DNA of 64,000 bases from Thamnaconus septentrionalis (GCA_009823395.1 CM020515.1:11428989-11492988), one strand, 5' to 3'; positions 27,701-40,819 are shown, counted from the stretch's first letter. Notes: generated by a model not told the origin, from the letters alone. Translations and numbers: made by a program.

Positions 27701-29471
27701 GCTAATGTCTTCAGCAGCAGCCTGATTTGAAATTACCTTGTTAGATTCTACTTCCTCTTTCTTCTTCTTCTTCTTCTTCTTCTGGTTGTATCAGCAGCGG
27801 ATTCCAGCATTCACTTTCGGGTTTAGTCGCAAACTAAATGGAAGCTCACTGTTAACTGAATCCAATTAGCGGCAAAGATAATTTAACACGGCTTCTGATA
27901 GATTCTGGCAGGATGGATGCGTGAGATTTCTGAGTTGCGTGGCAACTTTTTCTCTGTCTCTCTGAATTTTGCATCCCAGGTGTCTCTGCTGCCGCCCGGT
28001 TTGGCCCGAAAGCGGCTGTGGAACAGGAAGTACCCCATCTGCATCACGCTGGCCGAGGGGGAGGTCAGGGAGGAGCGCATGCTCGATGGTCAGGAGGAGG
28101 AGTGGGAGAGGGTGGAGGGGCAGGCGGCAGTGGCGGCAGCAGACCACCAGCTCCCGGTCACCCTCTACCTGTTCGGCCGCACCGGACGAGAGAAGGAGGA
28201 GTGGTTCCAGCACTTCCTGTCGGCCTCGTGTACTGGCCCAAAGTGCAGCGTGAGCTGTGAGGAAAACACAGGTAGGAGCGAGAGACACTGGGAGGAAAAA
28301 ACTGACCTCCCACCTCGCTGGATTGCTCTTCATGGCTGTCGTCTCTCTCTCTCTCTCTCTCTTTATCTCTCTCCCCTCTCAGAGGCCTCATGTGGTGGTG
28401 ACGCCCCCAGGGAAAGCACGGAGGGGCTGCACGACCCTCCCACAGCCACCAGAACCAGGACGCTGCTAGACTACAGCGCCTACATGACTCAGCTGATGGT
28501 CTCACAGACTAGCAGCCCCGCCCGAGGCGAGGGGAGCCCCACTTCCCACAAGAAGGTCAAAGGGCACCTCTCAACTCAAAGCGATAGTTTGCTCAAAATC
28601 AAAATACCCTTCACCACTTTGTCCTTGGTGACATCCTCTGATCCACGTGACCGTTCTAGGAAATCACATATGCAAACTGTTTTGCAAATTCATTTGCTCT
28701 CCTCCCTTTTCTCTCTCTCTGAAAGAAGAGAAAAACAAACGCAGGCCCTGGTCGATTTCAGCTGCCGTTTCATTGTTGTGCCCTGCACGAGCTGAGTGAG
28801 CGAAAAACACTTCCTTCCTGCCGAGCAGGCTAAGCGTCAGCGTGCAGAAATATCAGGTGTCAAAGAGGCTGGAGTGATATTAATGGGACCTGACATCAGT
28901 AGCATACCTGACCCAGATGCTAAAGTAAAGAAATACTGTCATAAGGAAATAAAACTTTACTTGATATTTAGAGGTTGGTGCGTTAAGACACACTGGATTA
29001 TAAAACAGACAAGCAATATTTTTAATCCTACATCTGGCCCTTTTTTTTGGATAAACTGAGACTGCTTTATCCGGCGCTGAGGTCAATCCAACTGCGCCGA
29101 TAAATCAAAAACAACAAAAGATTAACAATTCAGTCAGCAGCAGCAATCAGCTTGTGGTGATGACGGATGACCGGTTGTGAGCAAAGCAAAGCAGCAGTTG
29201 TGCTTGTTGCCACAGGGAGAAAATCATACAGTCAAAAAAAAAGAATGAACTTCAAATGCAATAAATTGATTCAATTGCAGTAAATAAGTAAACATAGTTG
29301 GCTTTGCTCAAGTATGCAGGAAGTGAGCGTCAGTCATTTCTGTAAACATGCTATCATAGGGGCTGAAAGAGTTTAAATATCTATTTTATCAACTAACATG
29401 ACTTGTTCCTGCAGCTGCACAGTGACGAGGACGAATCAGGGGGCTACGGCGGACCCGAGCCCACTGCTGGT

Positions 29472-29503
<32 letters not shown>

Positions 29504-31367
29504 AGGGTTCTCCGCCAAGATTCAACCGATGTGGGTGAACTCGCTGGTGGGACGGATCTTCTGGGACTTTCTCCAGGAGAAGTACTGGAGCGACCAGGTG
29601 GCGCAGAAGATCCAGAAGAAGCTCGGCAAGATAAAGGTGAGGAAACGTGTGAAGCCAAAGTGATCATCTCTTTCTCTTATACATGACACAAGTCCAACTT
29701 GTTCACGCAAATAATGTGATTCACGCCGTCAGTCACACACATTTACACTGCATATTAACTGAGATAGGCTCCTCTTTTGTCTCTTTCTAGTTGCCATACT
29801 TCATGAATGAGTTGACCCTGGCCGATCTGGACATGGGCACATGTCTCCCTCAAGTCCTCAGCACCTCCACGCCTACACTGGACAGCAGGGGTACATTTAC
29901 ACTGGAGATGTTTGCATGCTGTTGTTGCACTGACGGCACTTTGGCTTGTTGGTTTTTGATTTATCTTGCTCTGATTTCACAAAGAATTGTGTTTGGAAGG
30001 GAGGGCTCACCATGCAGATTTCCCACTTTCCTTTGCTGTTAACTCAGACTAGATATATGTTTGTGTCACTTTTGAGTTTGTTGTGTGGTCACCCTGAAAG
30101 CTGTCTATTGTTGAGCAAAAGAAAAGGATTTGCAATCCTCCTTACCTTAAGCTTAGCCGACAATGACACATATGTGCAATCGACTGACTCGTCTACATTT
30201 TGCTCCAAGGCCTGTGGCTGGAGCTGGAGGTGTTGTACACAGGCTGCCTTCAGATGACCCTGGAGACCAAGATGAACCTGTGCAAGCTGGGCAAAGACGG
30301 AGAGGACGAGGCCCACAACGTCCAGGAGACGCTGCTAGTCGGGTGAGGCGCCGCTCGGCTCCCCGTTTCTTCACGTTCACCTTTAGCCGGACGTTTGCGC
30401 TCAAGAGGTGGCGTTTGTGTGTGTGTTTTGTTTTTGTTTGTTTTTTAGATCAAAGCCCAGATTGTGTATACTGGCCGACAGTGATGAAGAGTCATCTAGC
30501 GCAGGCTCGTCTGACGAGGAAGAAGCCCCTCCCACTGAGCCCCAGGGATGTGTCGGGGATAAAAGCCCAGCCGTGGTGACTGAAGGGTAAATACACAAGT
30601 TTACCAGAGTTCAACTCTGACCACAAAACTGCAGCGTGATGCAGCAATTACTAAGATTTCTGCTTCTCACTCTTAGAAGCTTCATAACTTCCTGCGCTTT
30701 GTTTTCCTGCGCTTGTCATCCCAAAGGCACACTGGCGGCAGCACGGGTCGGAAGATCTTGAGGTTTGTGGACAAAATCGCAAAGTCCAAGTACTTCCAGA
30801 AAGCCACGGAGAACGAGTTCATCCGGAAGAAGATAGCTGAGGTGTCCAACATGCCTCTAATGCTCAGCGTGGAGGTCCTGGAGCTCTCCGGCACTCTGGC
30901 CATCAACATTCCTCCTCCCCCTACTGACAGGATATGGTACTGAGCCTCACTTTCGTACGGTAGCCTGCATCAAAGCTTATTTTCCTTGTCCCTCACACAC
31001 TCCACCTCCCTCAGGTACAGCTTCCGCACACCTCCCAGGTTGGACCTCAATGTGCGCCCCACTCTCGGGGAGCGGGAGGTCACCTTCACCAATGTGACCG
31101 AGTGGATTGAGAAAAAGCTGCAGTGCGAGTTCCAGGTCAGTCCGTCTGTTTTGCTTCATCAGGAAGTCAGTACGATCTAAAGCGTCATGGCACCAACTGT
31201 CTTCTGGTTTTCCTCACCAGAAAGTGTTTGTCATGCCCAATATGGACGACCTATATCTCCCCCTGATGACATCCGCCCTGGAAAATCCAGCCGCATCTCA
31301 GCATTCCTCAGACCATTTCACATCAAAACAGTCGTCCGTGGAGTCCCAGGACTACCTGTCCGAGTAG
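24763..31367 (+). CDS. tex2: TEX2, SMP-domain lipid-transfer protein
   Basis: Eleven coding exons: 24763–25890, 26995–27195, 27980–28271, 28383–28555, 29415–29636, 29791–29890, 30210–30342, 30449–30586, 30727–30936, 31015–31135, 31221–31367. They total 2865 nt and encode 954 residues. The N-terminal ~290 residues are Ser/Pro-rich. A hydrophobic hairpin (about 295–345) anchors it in the ER membrane. A PH-like region includes LYLFGRTGREKEEWF. After a run of ten alanines (about 618–628) comes the SMP domain (about 637–925; WVNSLVGRIFWDF, KLPYFMNELTLADLDMG, ILADSDEESSSAGSS, KVFVMPNMDD). SMP domains carry lipids at membrane contact sites. It is shorter than human TEX2 (about 1130 residues), mainly at the N-terminus. 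The start is the first in-frame ATG, with context GCAATGG. Two donors are GTCA-type (27196, 28556). It converges on rpl3l. Confidence 0.95.
26144..26187. repeat. Perfect 19-bp inverted repeat (hairpin) in a tex2 intron
   Basis: GAGGGCAGAACCAACACCT (26144–26162) and its exact reverse complement (26169–26187) are separated by a 6-nt loop, GGCTGG. The pairing stops sharply at the outer edge. The 3' flank 'tgacatcacaaagg' also occurs in near-identical form near 47940 and, reversed, near 61690, so the hairpin may belong to a repeat element. Confidence 0.9.
27757..27783. repeat. (CTT)n microsatellite in a tex2 intron
   Basis: About nine CTT/TTC units. Confidence 0.9.
28341..28362. repeat. (CT)n microsatellite at a splice acceptor
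   Basis: CT run forming most of the polypyrimidine tract just upstream of the tex2 exon starting at 28383. Confidence 0.9.
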
Positions 31368-31743
31368 TGCCCTCCGACGGGGGCCAGATGACCGATGACT
31401 GTCACAAAATCCAGAACACCAAACCTCCTGGTGCAACCAGGACATTGCAGCATGGCAGAGTCCCCCTGAACTGTGTGTGACTGCAGAAACGGCTTCACCT
31501 GCTGGAAAAATAATGAAACTGCATCTCTGATGGCAAAAAGCTGTGAAGTATTTATTGCCACTGCTGACGAAGAGGTGCGGAATGCGGGAACAAAAACAAT
31601 GTAATAACCATGTCATGTTTTATGAATGTGACTGTGACTATCAGCATTTACAAGAAAGTTATGAACATGTTATTGATGCTTCTGTTGGTTGCGATCTCTA
31701 ACTGACTGAAATTAGTGGGTGTTTTTTTTTTTAAGTCAAAGAA

Positions 31744-31764
31744 ATTAAAAAAAAAAAAAAAAAA
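31744..31764. other. ATTAAA plus poly-A tract at the tex2 3' end
   Basis: ATTAAA begins a run of about 17 A. This is the best candidate for the tex2 polyadenylation site, about 380 bp after the stop codon, because no AATAAA lies closer. The A-run is genomic and could also be an old retroposon tail. Confidence 0.45.
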
Positions 31765-31784
31765 CAGCCAAAACATCCATTATA

Positions 31785-31790
31785 TTTATT
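31785..31790 (-). terminator. Polyadenylation signal of rpl3l
   Basis: AATAAA on the minus strand, about 160 nt beyond the rpl3l stop codon and only some 40 bp from the likely tex2 3' end. Confidence 0.55.
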
Positions 31791-31950
31791 CTTCCTGCAA
31801 AACTGCAAATTGGAATTGCACCTCGTGTAGTTAAAAAGACCAACACAGAACTTTCACCAAAACCTTTTTTAATGTAACACCGAGCCAGATGGTTGAATTT
31901 TGGCTTTGTTATTCCGTTGTGGGTTTTCTTTGTTTTGTTTTGTTTTCTTC

Positions 31951-34703
31951 TCAGACTTCCTCTGTCAAAGGCGGTGGCCTCGATCTAACGGCGTCCTTCT
32001 TCAGTGGCCCCTGTAGGTGAATCAAAAGTTCGAGCTAAAGCAATGCTGGATGATTTAAAAAAGGGAAATAAAGGAGAGCTTAGCTTTCTCCCGCTCACCA
32101 TAAAAGCTCTCTTCTCCTGGGCAGTCTGGAAGCGTCCATGACCAAATTTGGAGGTGGTGTCGATGAATTTCAGCTCGATGGTCTCATTGGACTTGCGAGA
32201 CGTGTGCACCACCAAAGACTGTGCGGAAATACAGTCACAGACTTCATTAGGAACTATTTAACCCCCCCAAAAAAAAACAAAACAATAGTTAACGTGAATT
32301 GAGTATAACATGAAAGAAACACATATCAACGCAAACCTTTCTTAGGGTGAGGACTCGTTTCCTCGCACCGACCACACAGCCCTTCACCATTAGGAAGTCA
32401 TTATTCACCTCACCATAGTGAGGGAAGCCTCCCTTCAGACAAAGTAAGTGGTAAATAGAAGAAAAATTAGCAATCACCCTTTATGAAGACCTTATAATTA
32501 TGCAGCATAACATTTTAAACTTTTGGGTCGGATCGGTTGCCAATTGTTTTCCAAATCATGACAATAAAAAAGCACTACCATGGGTGTGATGGTCTTCTGG
32601 CTGGTGTCGTAACTGGTGGAGGCATTGTTCCGAACGACCTTTCCATCTTGGATGTGCACACCCTTTCCAATGCGGTAAATCTGAGGACAGGAGTATGAAG
32701 GTAAACATTTCAGAATGTAGTCATTAAAAAAAAAACCTCGTTGTTGACGCCTGGCTGTTCCACCAACCTTCTTGTTGATCTCAGTTCGGTGGTTGTAGCC
32801 CTTCTGACCAGCGCGGGCAATGGTGTATCCGACGCGGGCTGGGTGCCAGGCCCCGATACACGCCACCTTCCTCAGACCTTTGTGAGTCTTTCTGGGAAGC
32901 TTCTTAGTGTTCCAGCGGCTCGTCACACCTGTTCTTGCAGGGGGCCAGCAACAGGGGGGATTCATCAGTGTTGATTTATTTTAAAACATCAGCAACCAAT
33001 TGGAGCTCGATTCCGACCTTTAAAGCCGTGGCCTTTGGTGACCCCAATGATGTCAATCATTTCATCCTGGGAGAAGACAGCCGAGACTGGCACGGCCTGC
33101 TCCAGGTGCTCCTTGGCCCAGTCCACCTTGTCTGAGATGCTTCCCCCATTTAGCTGCACCTCCATGATGTGGGCCTTTTTCTGGCGAAAGGGAAGGAGTC
33201 GCATCTGGAAGTGGAAAAGCATATGGGAAAAAGTAATTATAGAGCCAAAGAACAAAAATATGTAAACTCGTTTTATGAAATTTAACGCGAAGAAATTTGC
33301 AGAAATGCTAAGTCTTGCAGAAATGTTAAAGGGCTGCAAGCAATGAATATTGTCCCCTGGCAAAGCCAGGATGAGAAGCCAAGTGCTGCCCAGAAAATTA
33401 TTTTTAAACTGCTATTTGAAACTCCCCCTTCCCCAAGAGTTCCTGGACCGTGGTGGTCTGAGTTGTTTGGCCAGAGGCATCAGAAGGATTTAGGACTCAA
33501 ACTCCTCTGCCCTCTCGCACGAATAGACTCAAGCAGAGTTGCAGTGTGTTTTTCTTTAATCTCCTTCAGATTCAGATGTCAGCTGTCATTGCTGGCCTAC
33601 CTGGGAGTGAACAATAACCCTGATCACTGTGCAGTATTTCTTCATCCTGTGAAAATTCTTGTCTAGCTGTTTCTGTCCCGTCTCATCCTGCCATTTCTTG
33701 CTGTACTTGGTGAAGGCCTTCTTCTTGCTCTTGTACCTGTAGCGGGAAGAGCGAACCTGAGAACCAGTGCAGGTCAGGAGTAGCCAACACAAGAAGAGGC
33801 CACGGACGATTGCACACACCAGTTTTTATAAAATCTGCGCTTGCACTCATCGCTGAGATGCTCCGCAAAGATGGTTTTGAGAGAGCGAAGGCCATGGACG
33901 GTCTGGATGTATCCCACAATCCCGACTACAATGACCGGAGGCGTTTCGATGATGGTGACCGCCTCCACTTCCTCTCTCTTTGATTGTTCTGCGGGCAAAA
34001 ACAGAAAACAACTGGCTTGCATTTCATTTCACATTTCAAACTAGTGTATCCTCTCCCAACCGAACACTGCATGAGATCCTGCCACACGTACTGAGGCCAG
34101 TGCGGTGCATCTCCCTAAGCGTGTGGGTCATGCCAGCCTTGTAGCCCAAGAAGGCAGCGAGGTGGACCGGATGGCTGGGATCATCCTTGGGCCACGTGCG
34201 CACCCGGGCCCGGTGCCTCTTGCTTCGCTTGTGGGGCAAGAAGCCCATGTGTCCATGTCGGGGCGCGTGGAACTTTCGATGAGACTGGAAAAGGGCAAGA
34301 GTCAAGGAATACTAGCGTCAATACCTGAGGTATGAAGACAAAGTAAGTAATGCTAAAATACTTTGCTCTAACCAACACTAAGGATTTCAGAACACTAAGA
34401 GTTTCAGATGTGTTAATTGAAATGAAGTAATCTTCTCTATAGAAAAGCCAAAGGAATGCAGTAGAACGTTTGCAAGTCAGATTTACAGTTCCATTTTTAA
34501 GATTTTCATCATCCTACTAACCTACTAACGTCTTACCTTCTGAATACGAAATAAATCCCATCACATGGTTTTTCTTTATTTGCAAAGACTGAACAGTTAA
34601 GAGGCACAAATATGGACAAATGAAGAATTCCATTTAAAAATGCCAATAAAAGCAAATAAAGCAGATATGTATACAATAAAATATAAGGAGGAGCACTGAC
34701 CAT
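31951..34703 (-). CDS. rpl3l: Ribosomal protein L3-like (uL3 paralogue)
   Basis: Ten coding exons, minus strand: 34703–34701 (ATG only), 34284–34092, 33988–33820, 33736–33601, 33204–33018, 32928–32768, 32680–32579, 32432–32337, 32218–32099, 32010–31951. Total 1227 nt, 408 residues. It is the muscle paralogue RPL3L rather than RPL3, judging by diagnostic residues: [68 protein letters not shown] and [13 protein letters not shown]. Synteny with human RPL3L–NDUFB10 agrees. uL3 sits in the 60S subunit and reaches the peptidyl-transferase centre; RPL3L replaces RPL3 in mammalian skeletal muscle and heart. The conserved [29 protein letters not shown] block is intact. The C-terminus ([19 protein letters not shown]) differs from mammals. 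The initiator Met has an exon to itself (GACATG|GTCAGT). Confidence 0.96.
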
Positions 34704-35540
34704 GTCCACACACTGTCCAGTGGAGAGAAAGAAAGAGAGGGGAATGAGTGCTGGTCAGACATGAGGTGAGGCAGTTTAAGGGCTCTAATTTAGTGTTTGG
34801 CCTGCTTGAGGAGCTGTATTCACTTTCAAACAAGGCAATCTATGCCAAGTTCGTAAGAGTGTCAGCTCCGGGGGTCCGAGGTGGTGGAGAGAGAACCAGT
34901 GGACAGGAACCACAAGACCAAGAAAGGGCAGAGAAGGAGAACTGTAATATTTCTTCAAATCAGGGCGCCATCTGCCTGTACCGTCGGCCTGTTTGTTTCT
35001 CTGTCATTAAATGACAAATGTTCCAGGGGCACAACTACTAAGGCAGCATATTACTGCATTTAAAAACTCATGTATGTAACTGCTCAACTTGCAATTGTTC
35101 AGAAATAGTGTTTTTCAGATCATTTTCTCAGCTTTTTAAAAGAAAAATAATGTTCTGGTGTAATTTTAACAGGATACACAAATTAAAAGTAAAAGAACTT
35201 AAATATATAGATCCTTTAATGAAATTATAATCTAAGCAGCGGTTGTCGGTAGCACCATCTGTTGCACTGCTGTTAGTACTACAGCTTTACCTGTGACCTT
35301 TACCCTTTAACCGGCGTGTTTTTAAAATAAATAATGTCTTCACTGCCGAAATCCTTTTTAAAACAAATATTTAGAAATAAAACACTCTTCTTTTTTTATT
35401 AGAAATGCCATAAGAGAGAGTTACTGAATAAAAGTTCTGTTTTATTTTTAATGACCTCTACATCGCCATTGCGTGGAGTCTCCTGCGCATGCGTCGCCTG
35501 GAAGGAGAGCTGTCGAGGTCGAATTGTGTCTTGCTGAAAA
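34704..35540. promoter_or_regulatory. Divergent intergenic interval rpl3l / ndufb10
   Basis: About 840 bp separate the two start codons, and both genes are transcribed outward, so both promoters must lie here or in 5' UTR introns. A pyrimidine-rich stretch precedes the rpl3l ATG on its own strand (about 34710–34750). I see no other gene. Confidence 0.5.
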
Positions 35541-36788
35541 ATGCCAACGGACCATGATAAAGGAGCGTACCCGGAGCCTCCTCGGCAGACTCCGGTTTCG
35601 GACAAACAGACAGCACTGCCGAACCCGGCTCTGATTCTGTCCAAACTCTTCTACTATTCCGTGGACCTCCCGGTCACCACATTCAGAGGTAACGAAAGCT
35701 AAGGTTGCTAACAAGCTAGCATAACACAGTTGTTGGAAAGGGTGAAGACGCGACCGGTGATTTAAACACCGAAACGTTGCTACAACTGTCCCCACTTGGG
35801 TTATTATCACAATCATTATCAGGAAGTGAAGACTTGTCAATAACAAACAGATATCGATGTCTTCGTGTGCATCCCACGGCGAGGTGCCATTTCTATGACG
35901 TGTGAAATCCCTCTGCGGGTCTCTTTGGCCCCCTGCAGTGAAATACATTTTCCGCTCTTGACAGATGTTGTTGACAGCATCCGGTCCAAAAACAAGCTCG
36001 TGTACTACCACCAGAAGTTCCGGCGTGTTTCCGACCTGACTGAGTGCCAGGAGGGCGACTATACCTGCTACTATGAGGCTGAGATGCAGTGGAGGAGGGA
36101 CTAGTAAGTTGGATCTTGCAAGAGGGCACTTGCTCAGACATGCTGCCAGTGTATGAAGCTGTCTGCCGCCATGTGAACACCAATCCATTGCATGCATTGA
36201 AGTAAGGTATCCAGGCTCCAAAATGAGAAAATTGTTTTCTTAGTGTGACAGTGCTCGACTTGCTTAGCCAATTCTTCAAAACAGCAACATTGGTCAACCG
36301 TGCAGTTGCACCACAGCTTTCTGCATACTTCTACGGTGAACTGATCCATTCTGCATACAAGTAAAGGGGTTCATGTTGTACCTTGCCTTTGCAGCTATCT
36401 TGACAAAAAATTCAGTTTATCCTGTATCACCCTGTGATTGTCTTTCCCTCTCAGCAAAGTAGACCAGGAGATTGTGAAGGTGGTCCAGGAGCGTCTGAGG
36501 GCCTGTCAGCAGAGGGAGGGAGGCAGCTACCTGCAGAACTGTGCCAAGGAGTTGCAGCAGTTCACCGAGGTTTCAAAGAACTTCCAGGCTCGCTGTAAGT
36601 GATCATGTTTGAAGACCTATATGCAACACAACTGCATAAGCAATTAAGAACCATTTAACAAATGCTGAAGCCGACAATTGCATAACTAAATTTTGCTTTC
36701 TATTTCAGATGGAGACCTGGGGGCGTATGCCAGCGCCAGGAAATGCCTCATGAAGCAGAAAGAACGAATGGCAGCTCAGACTGCTTAA
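35541..36788 (+). CDS. ndufb10: NADH:ubiquinone oxidoreductase subunit B10 (complex I, PDSW)
   Basis: Four exons: 35541–35688, 35965–36103, 36455–36594 and 36709–36788. Total 507 nt, 168 residues. It matches NDUFB10 throughout: a [11 protein letters not shown]-terminus, [56 protein letters not shown] and [12 protein letters not shown]. It is an accessory subunit on the intermembrane-space side of complex I; the family's paired cysteines (TEC…YTC, ACQQ, NCAKE) are present. The start is the first ATG of the open frame. Human NDUFB10 is 172 residues, so the length is normal. A polyadenylation signal lies at 36812–36817. Neighbour order (rpl3l–ndufb10–rps2) is as in human 16p13.3. Confidence 0.96.
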
Positions 36789-36811
36789 TAATTTTCTCGT
36801 CAGTCTCATGT

Positions 36812-36817
36812 AATAAA
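36812..36817 (+). terminator. Polyadenylation signal of ndufb10
   Basis: AATAAA, 24 nt after the stop codon, followed by a second AATAAA. A transposon lies immediately downstream. Confidence 0.75.
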
Positions 36818-36845
36818 TGTAAAATAAATTTATGTGATCTAGAGT

Positions 36846-37610
36846 CAGTGGTTCTCAAACTTTCTCTGTCACGCCCCACCTTGGAGGAAGAAATTTTTTC
36901 ATGCCTCCCCCCACCCTCCCAAAAAGCCAAAATGGTGACAAAATAGGTTTTTTCAAATTCACTGAAACAACAAATGTGCAAATAATGTCTTACTTTTGGC
37001 ACACCACTTTTTGTGATATCATAACCAACATAATTTTTTATCATGTACTGATGCAAAGGTGCGACACGGTGGCGCAGTGGTTAGCGCTGCCGCCTCACAG
37101 CAAGAAGGTCGTGGGTTCGATTCGGGGCCCGGGCCTGGGACCTTTCTGTGTGGAGTTTGCATGTTCTCCTGTGTCGCGTGGGTTCTCTCCGGGTTCTTCC
37201 TCCCACAGTCCAAAAACATGCATGTGAGGTCAATTGAACACTCTAAATTGTCCGTGAGGTGTGCATGTGAGTGTGAATGGTTGTTTGTCTCTATGTGGCC
37301 CTGCGATGAACTGGCGACTTGTCCAGGGTGTCATTAAGACAGCTGGGATAGGCTCCAGCAGACCCCGTGACCCTGAATAGGAATAAGCGGGTATAGAAGA
37401 TGAATGAATGAATGAATGAATGATGCAAAGGTGTTTGATTACGTTTTAGCGGCGCCTGGAAACTGTTCATGGTCCTCTGGCTTTTTCGCTCGCGCATTAA
37501 AAAGAAAATAGAGCAGACGCCGAAACGAGCGCTGCACGGCGCGAGCCGGCCGCGGAGGTGCACCCTGCTTCAAGTCTGGCGTGAAGGCCACCCACTTTGA
37601 GAAACACTCT
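36846..37610. mobile_element. hAT-type element interrupted by a SINE
   Basis: Starts CAGTGGTTCTCAAACTTT and ends CACTTTGAGAAACACTCT, which are inverted termini typical of hAT (Charlie-like) elements. It is flanked by direct repeats GATCTAGAGT at 36836–36845 and 37611–37620; hAT duplications are 8 bp, the extra 2 bp being chance or end drift. There is no transposase frame. The 5' part is nearly identical to the element at 59084. The interior carries the SINE at 37062–37420. Confidence 0.85.
37062..37420 (+). mobile_element. tRNA-headed SINE with TGAA tail, inserted in a hAT element
   Basis: The head 'ggtggcgcagtggttagcgc…gggttcgattc' carries pol III A- and B-box-like motifs. The body has the fish-wide 'tgtggagtttgcatgttctc', 'tcctcccacagtccaaaaac' and 'gctgggataggctccagc' blocks, ending in a (TGAA)n tail. 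The 13-bp duplication TGATGCAAAGGTG flanks it at 37049–37061 and 37421–37433, proving retroposition into the older hAT copy. Confidence 0.9.
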
Positions 37611-37620
37611 GATCTAGAGT

Positions 37621-38080
37621 AAGTTTTGTCTTTTTGAAAGCTAAATACACATGGTTAGTTTTAGGTATTTTTCTCTGCCTCCTGTACAAGGTAAAAAAAA
37701 GTTGCAGAGACCATGTCTATGCAGTAACACCAAACTAAGAAAAATACCAAAATAATTGGATCTAAAAATCCAGCTATCATCCGCTTTTACATCAGTGTAA
37801 TTTCAATTCCCAGTATAGGTGATTATGCACAGTGCTGTTCAATCAAAACATGTATTGCCATTAAATTATTTGTGTATGCAATTCAGAACCCCATAGCTAG
37901 AATTTTTTTTAATACATATCTTCAATTTAAACCTTCATGGTGTTTTTGGAGGCACCACCAGCATTTGTATAGATTAATTTAGTTGCCATTAAATGCAGAA
38001 AATTTCTCAGTACTGCCAGAGAAAACATTAATTTTCAGCAAAAGAAAAAAAATGATGCACACTTGTGGTGTTTCAGAAGA
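37621..38080. other. Interval between ndufb10 and rps2 3' ends
   Basis: AT-rich sequence with no exon, RNA gene or further repeat that I can support. Confidence 0.5.
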
Positions 38081-38086
38081 TTTATT
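38081..38086 (-). terminator. Polyadenylation signal of rps2
   Basis: AATAAA on the minus strand, 23 nt past the stop codon, giving the very short 3' UTR typical of ribosomal protein mRNAs. Confidence 0.8.
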
Positions 38087-38109
38087 CAAAAGTTCTCTTC
38101 ATTCAACAC

Positions 38110-39652
<1,543 letters not shown>

Positions 39653-39966
39653 TTGCTGCACGGGTTAAATAAAAGTTCAGTCGTAAGACAAAATGTATTT
39701 TTAGAAATAGGAAACATCATTCTGAATCAGTAGAAGACTTTAATCAAATGAAACCAAGGAGCATGGCCGCCATGTTTGGAGATCGGGACATTCATTCTAT
39801 TTTGACATACTGCTCCTTTTCGACGTCAGTTAACTACTTAATTTGAGTAGTACTATACAATAACATGTCCATGTGAAAATATGTTGGTAAAATTGGTTGT
39901 AATAAGTTAACGATGACTAAGATAATAAAGGATTGGGACAGGCGTGCGAAAATACATTCAACTTAC

Positions 39967-40018
39967 GTGATCTGTAAAACAGGAAGAAGACCTGTGCGAA
40001 GTCTCGTTGGCTTTTATA
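39967..40018 (-). promoter_or_regulatory. rps2: rps2 TATA box, TOP start and 5' non-coding exon
   Basis: On the minus strand TATAAAAG (40018–40011) stands about 29 bp upstream of CTTCTTCC (from 39989), a 5' terminal oligopyrimidine start typical of ribosomal protein mRNAs and their mTOR/LARP1 control. The exon runs to 39967 and ends at a GTAAGT donor. The next exon starts at 39655, three bases before the ATG. The exact start site is inferred from spacing. Confidence 0.7.
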
Positions 40019-40019
40019 C

Positions 40020-40672
40020 AGAGTGGTTATCGCGATACTTCACCAAAGACCCAAAACTCGCTAACTACTGCCCCTACTGGATCTGACGTGTATGTGAATA
40101 GTAAAATACTGTATAAACTAAAAAGGCTCTGTATTTGATAACGGTTACAAAAGTTATTTTTTATGACAGTCAAGCAATAGACATCCCATATTTTCAATTC
40201 CGGACAACCAGCCCATTTAAGTTTTATTTTTTGCTCATGAATACCACATTGGTTTACATTTTCTTTTTTAATAAAATAGGGCGTACTAACAACAGCAAAA
40301 AAATAAAATAAAATAGATACAAAGACACAAAACAGTTAAAACATAAATCATTTCAAACCAAATCACGCTCAACAGAAAATCAAAAAACAATATAAAGTAC
40401 TTATATTTATTTTAAACATGTAAAGCAAAAAAAGCAAGAAATTAGAACCTCACAAAACATTGTAACTCTATAAAACGCTGAGTTTTCTCCAAAGTAGTTT
40501 GCACAATTATTTTTACATATTCCAAAGGGAGTGGGGAGAAGTGTACACATGATTCTAAATCGTGCCAATGTGTTGACCTAAAAGTGAACTGATCCCAGTT
40601 TGTCTTTGTCATACTTACAAAACAAAAATTCAAGACTTCTCCAAAATCAAATACTTCAATTTCATGTATTGC
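40020..40672. other. Interval between rps2 promoter and rnf151 3' end
   Basis: Strongly AT-rich with A-runs; no gene seen. Any distal rps2 promoter elements would be here. Confidence 0.45.
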
Positions 40673-40678
40673 TTTATT
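40673..40678 (-). terminator. Polyadenylation signal of rnf151
   Basis: AATAAA on the minus strand, about 140 nt after the stop codon. Confidence 0.7.
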
Positions 40679-40819
40679 AAGTAATAGAAATTACAGCACA
40701 ACGTTGCTACGTCTTCACACATTTGAATCACTGCCTGTATGTACATGCTCAAGCACAAACCTAGAGAATTAAACAAGTGCAAAATTATTAGACAGCAGCA
40801 GCAGCAAGATATAAACCCC

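Noticed and set aside
27917..28795. 292-codon open frame
   Set aside because: It is two tex2 exons (27980–28271 and 28383–28555) read through their intervening and following introns.
31951..34703. Calling this gene rpl3 rather than rpl3l
   Set aside because: Several diagnostic residues ([31 protein letters not shown]) and the position beside ndufb10 match RPL3L, not RPL3.
37062..37140. Possible tRNA gene (A- and B-box motifs)
   Set aside because: It is the tRNA-derived head of a SINE. The body, TGAA tail and 13-bp duplication follow, and a cloverleaf is not maintained.
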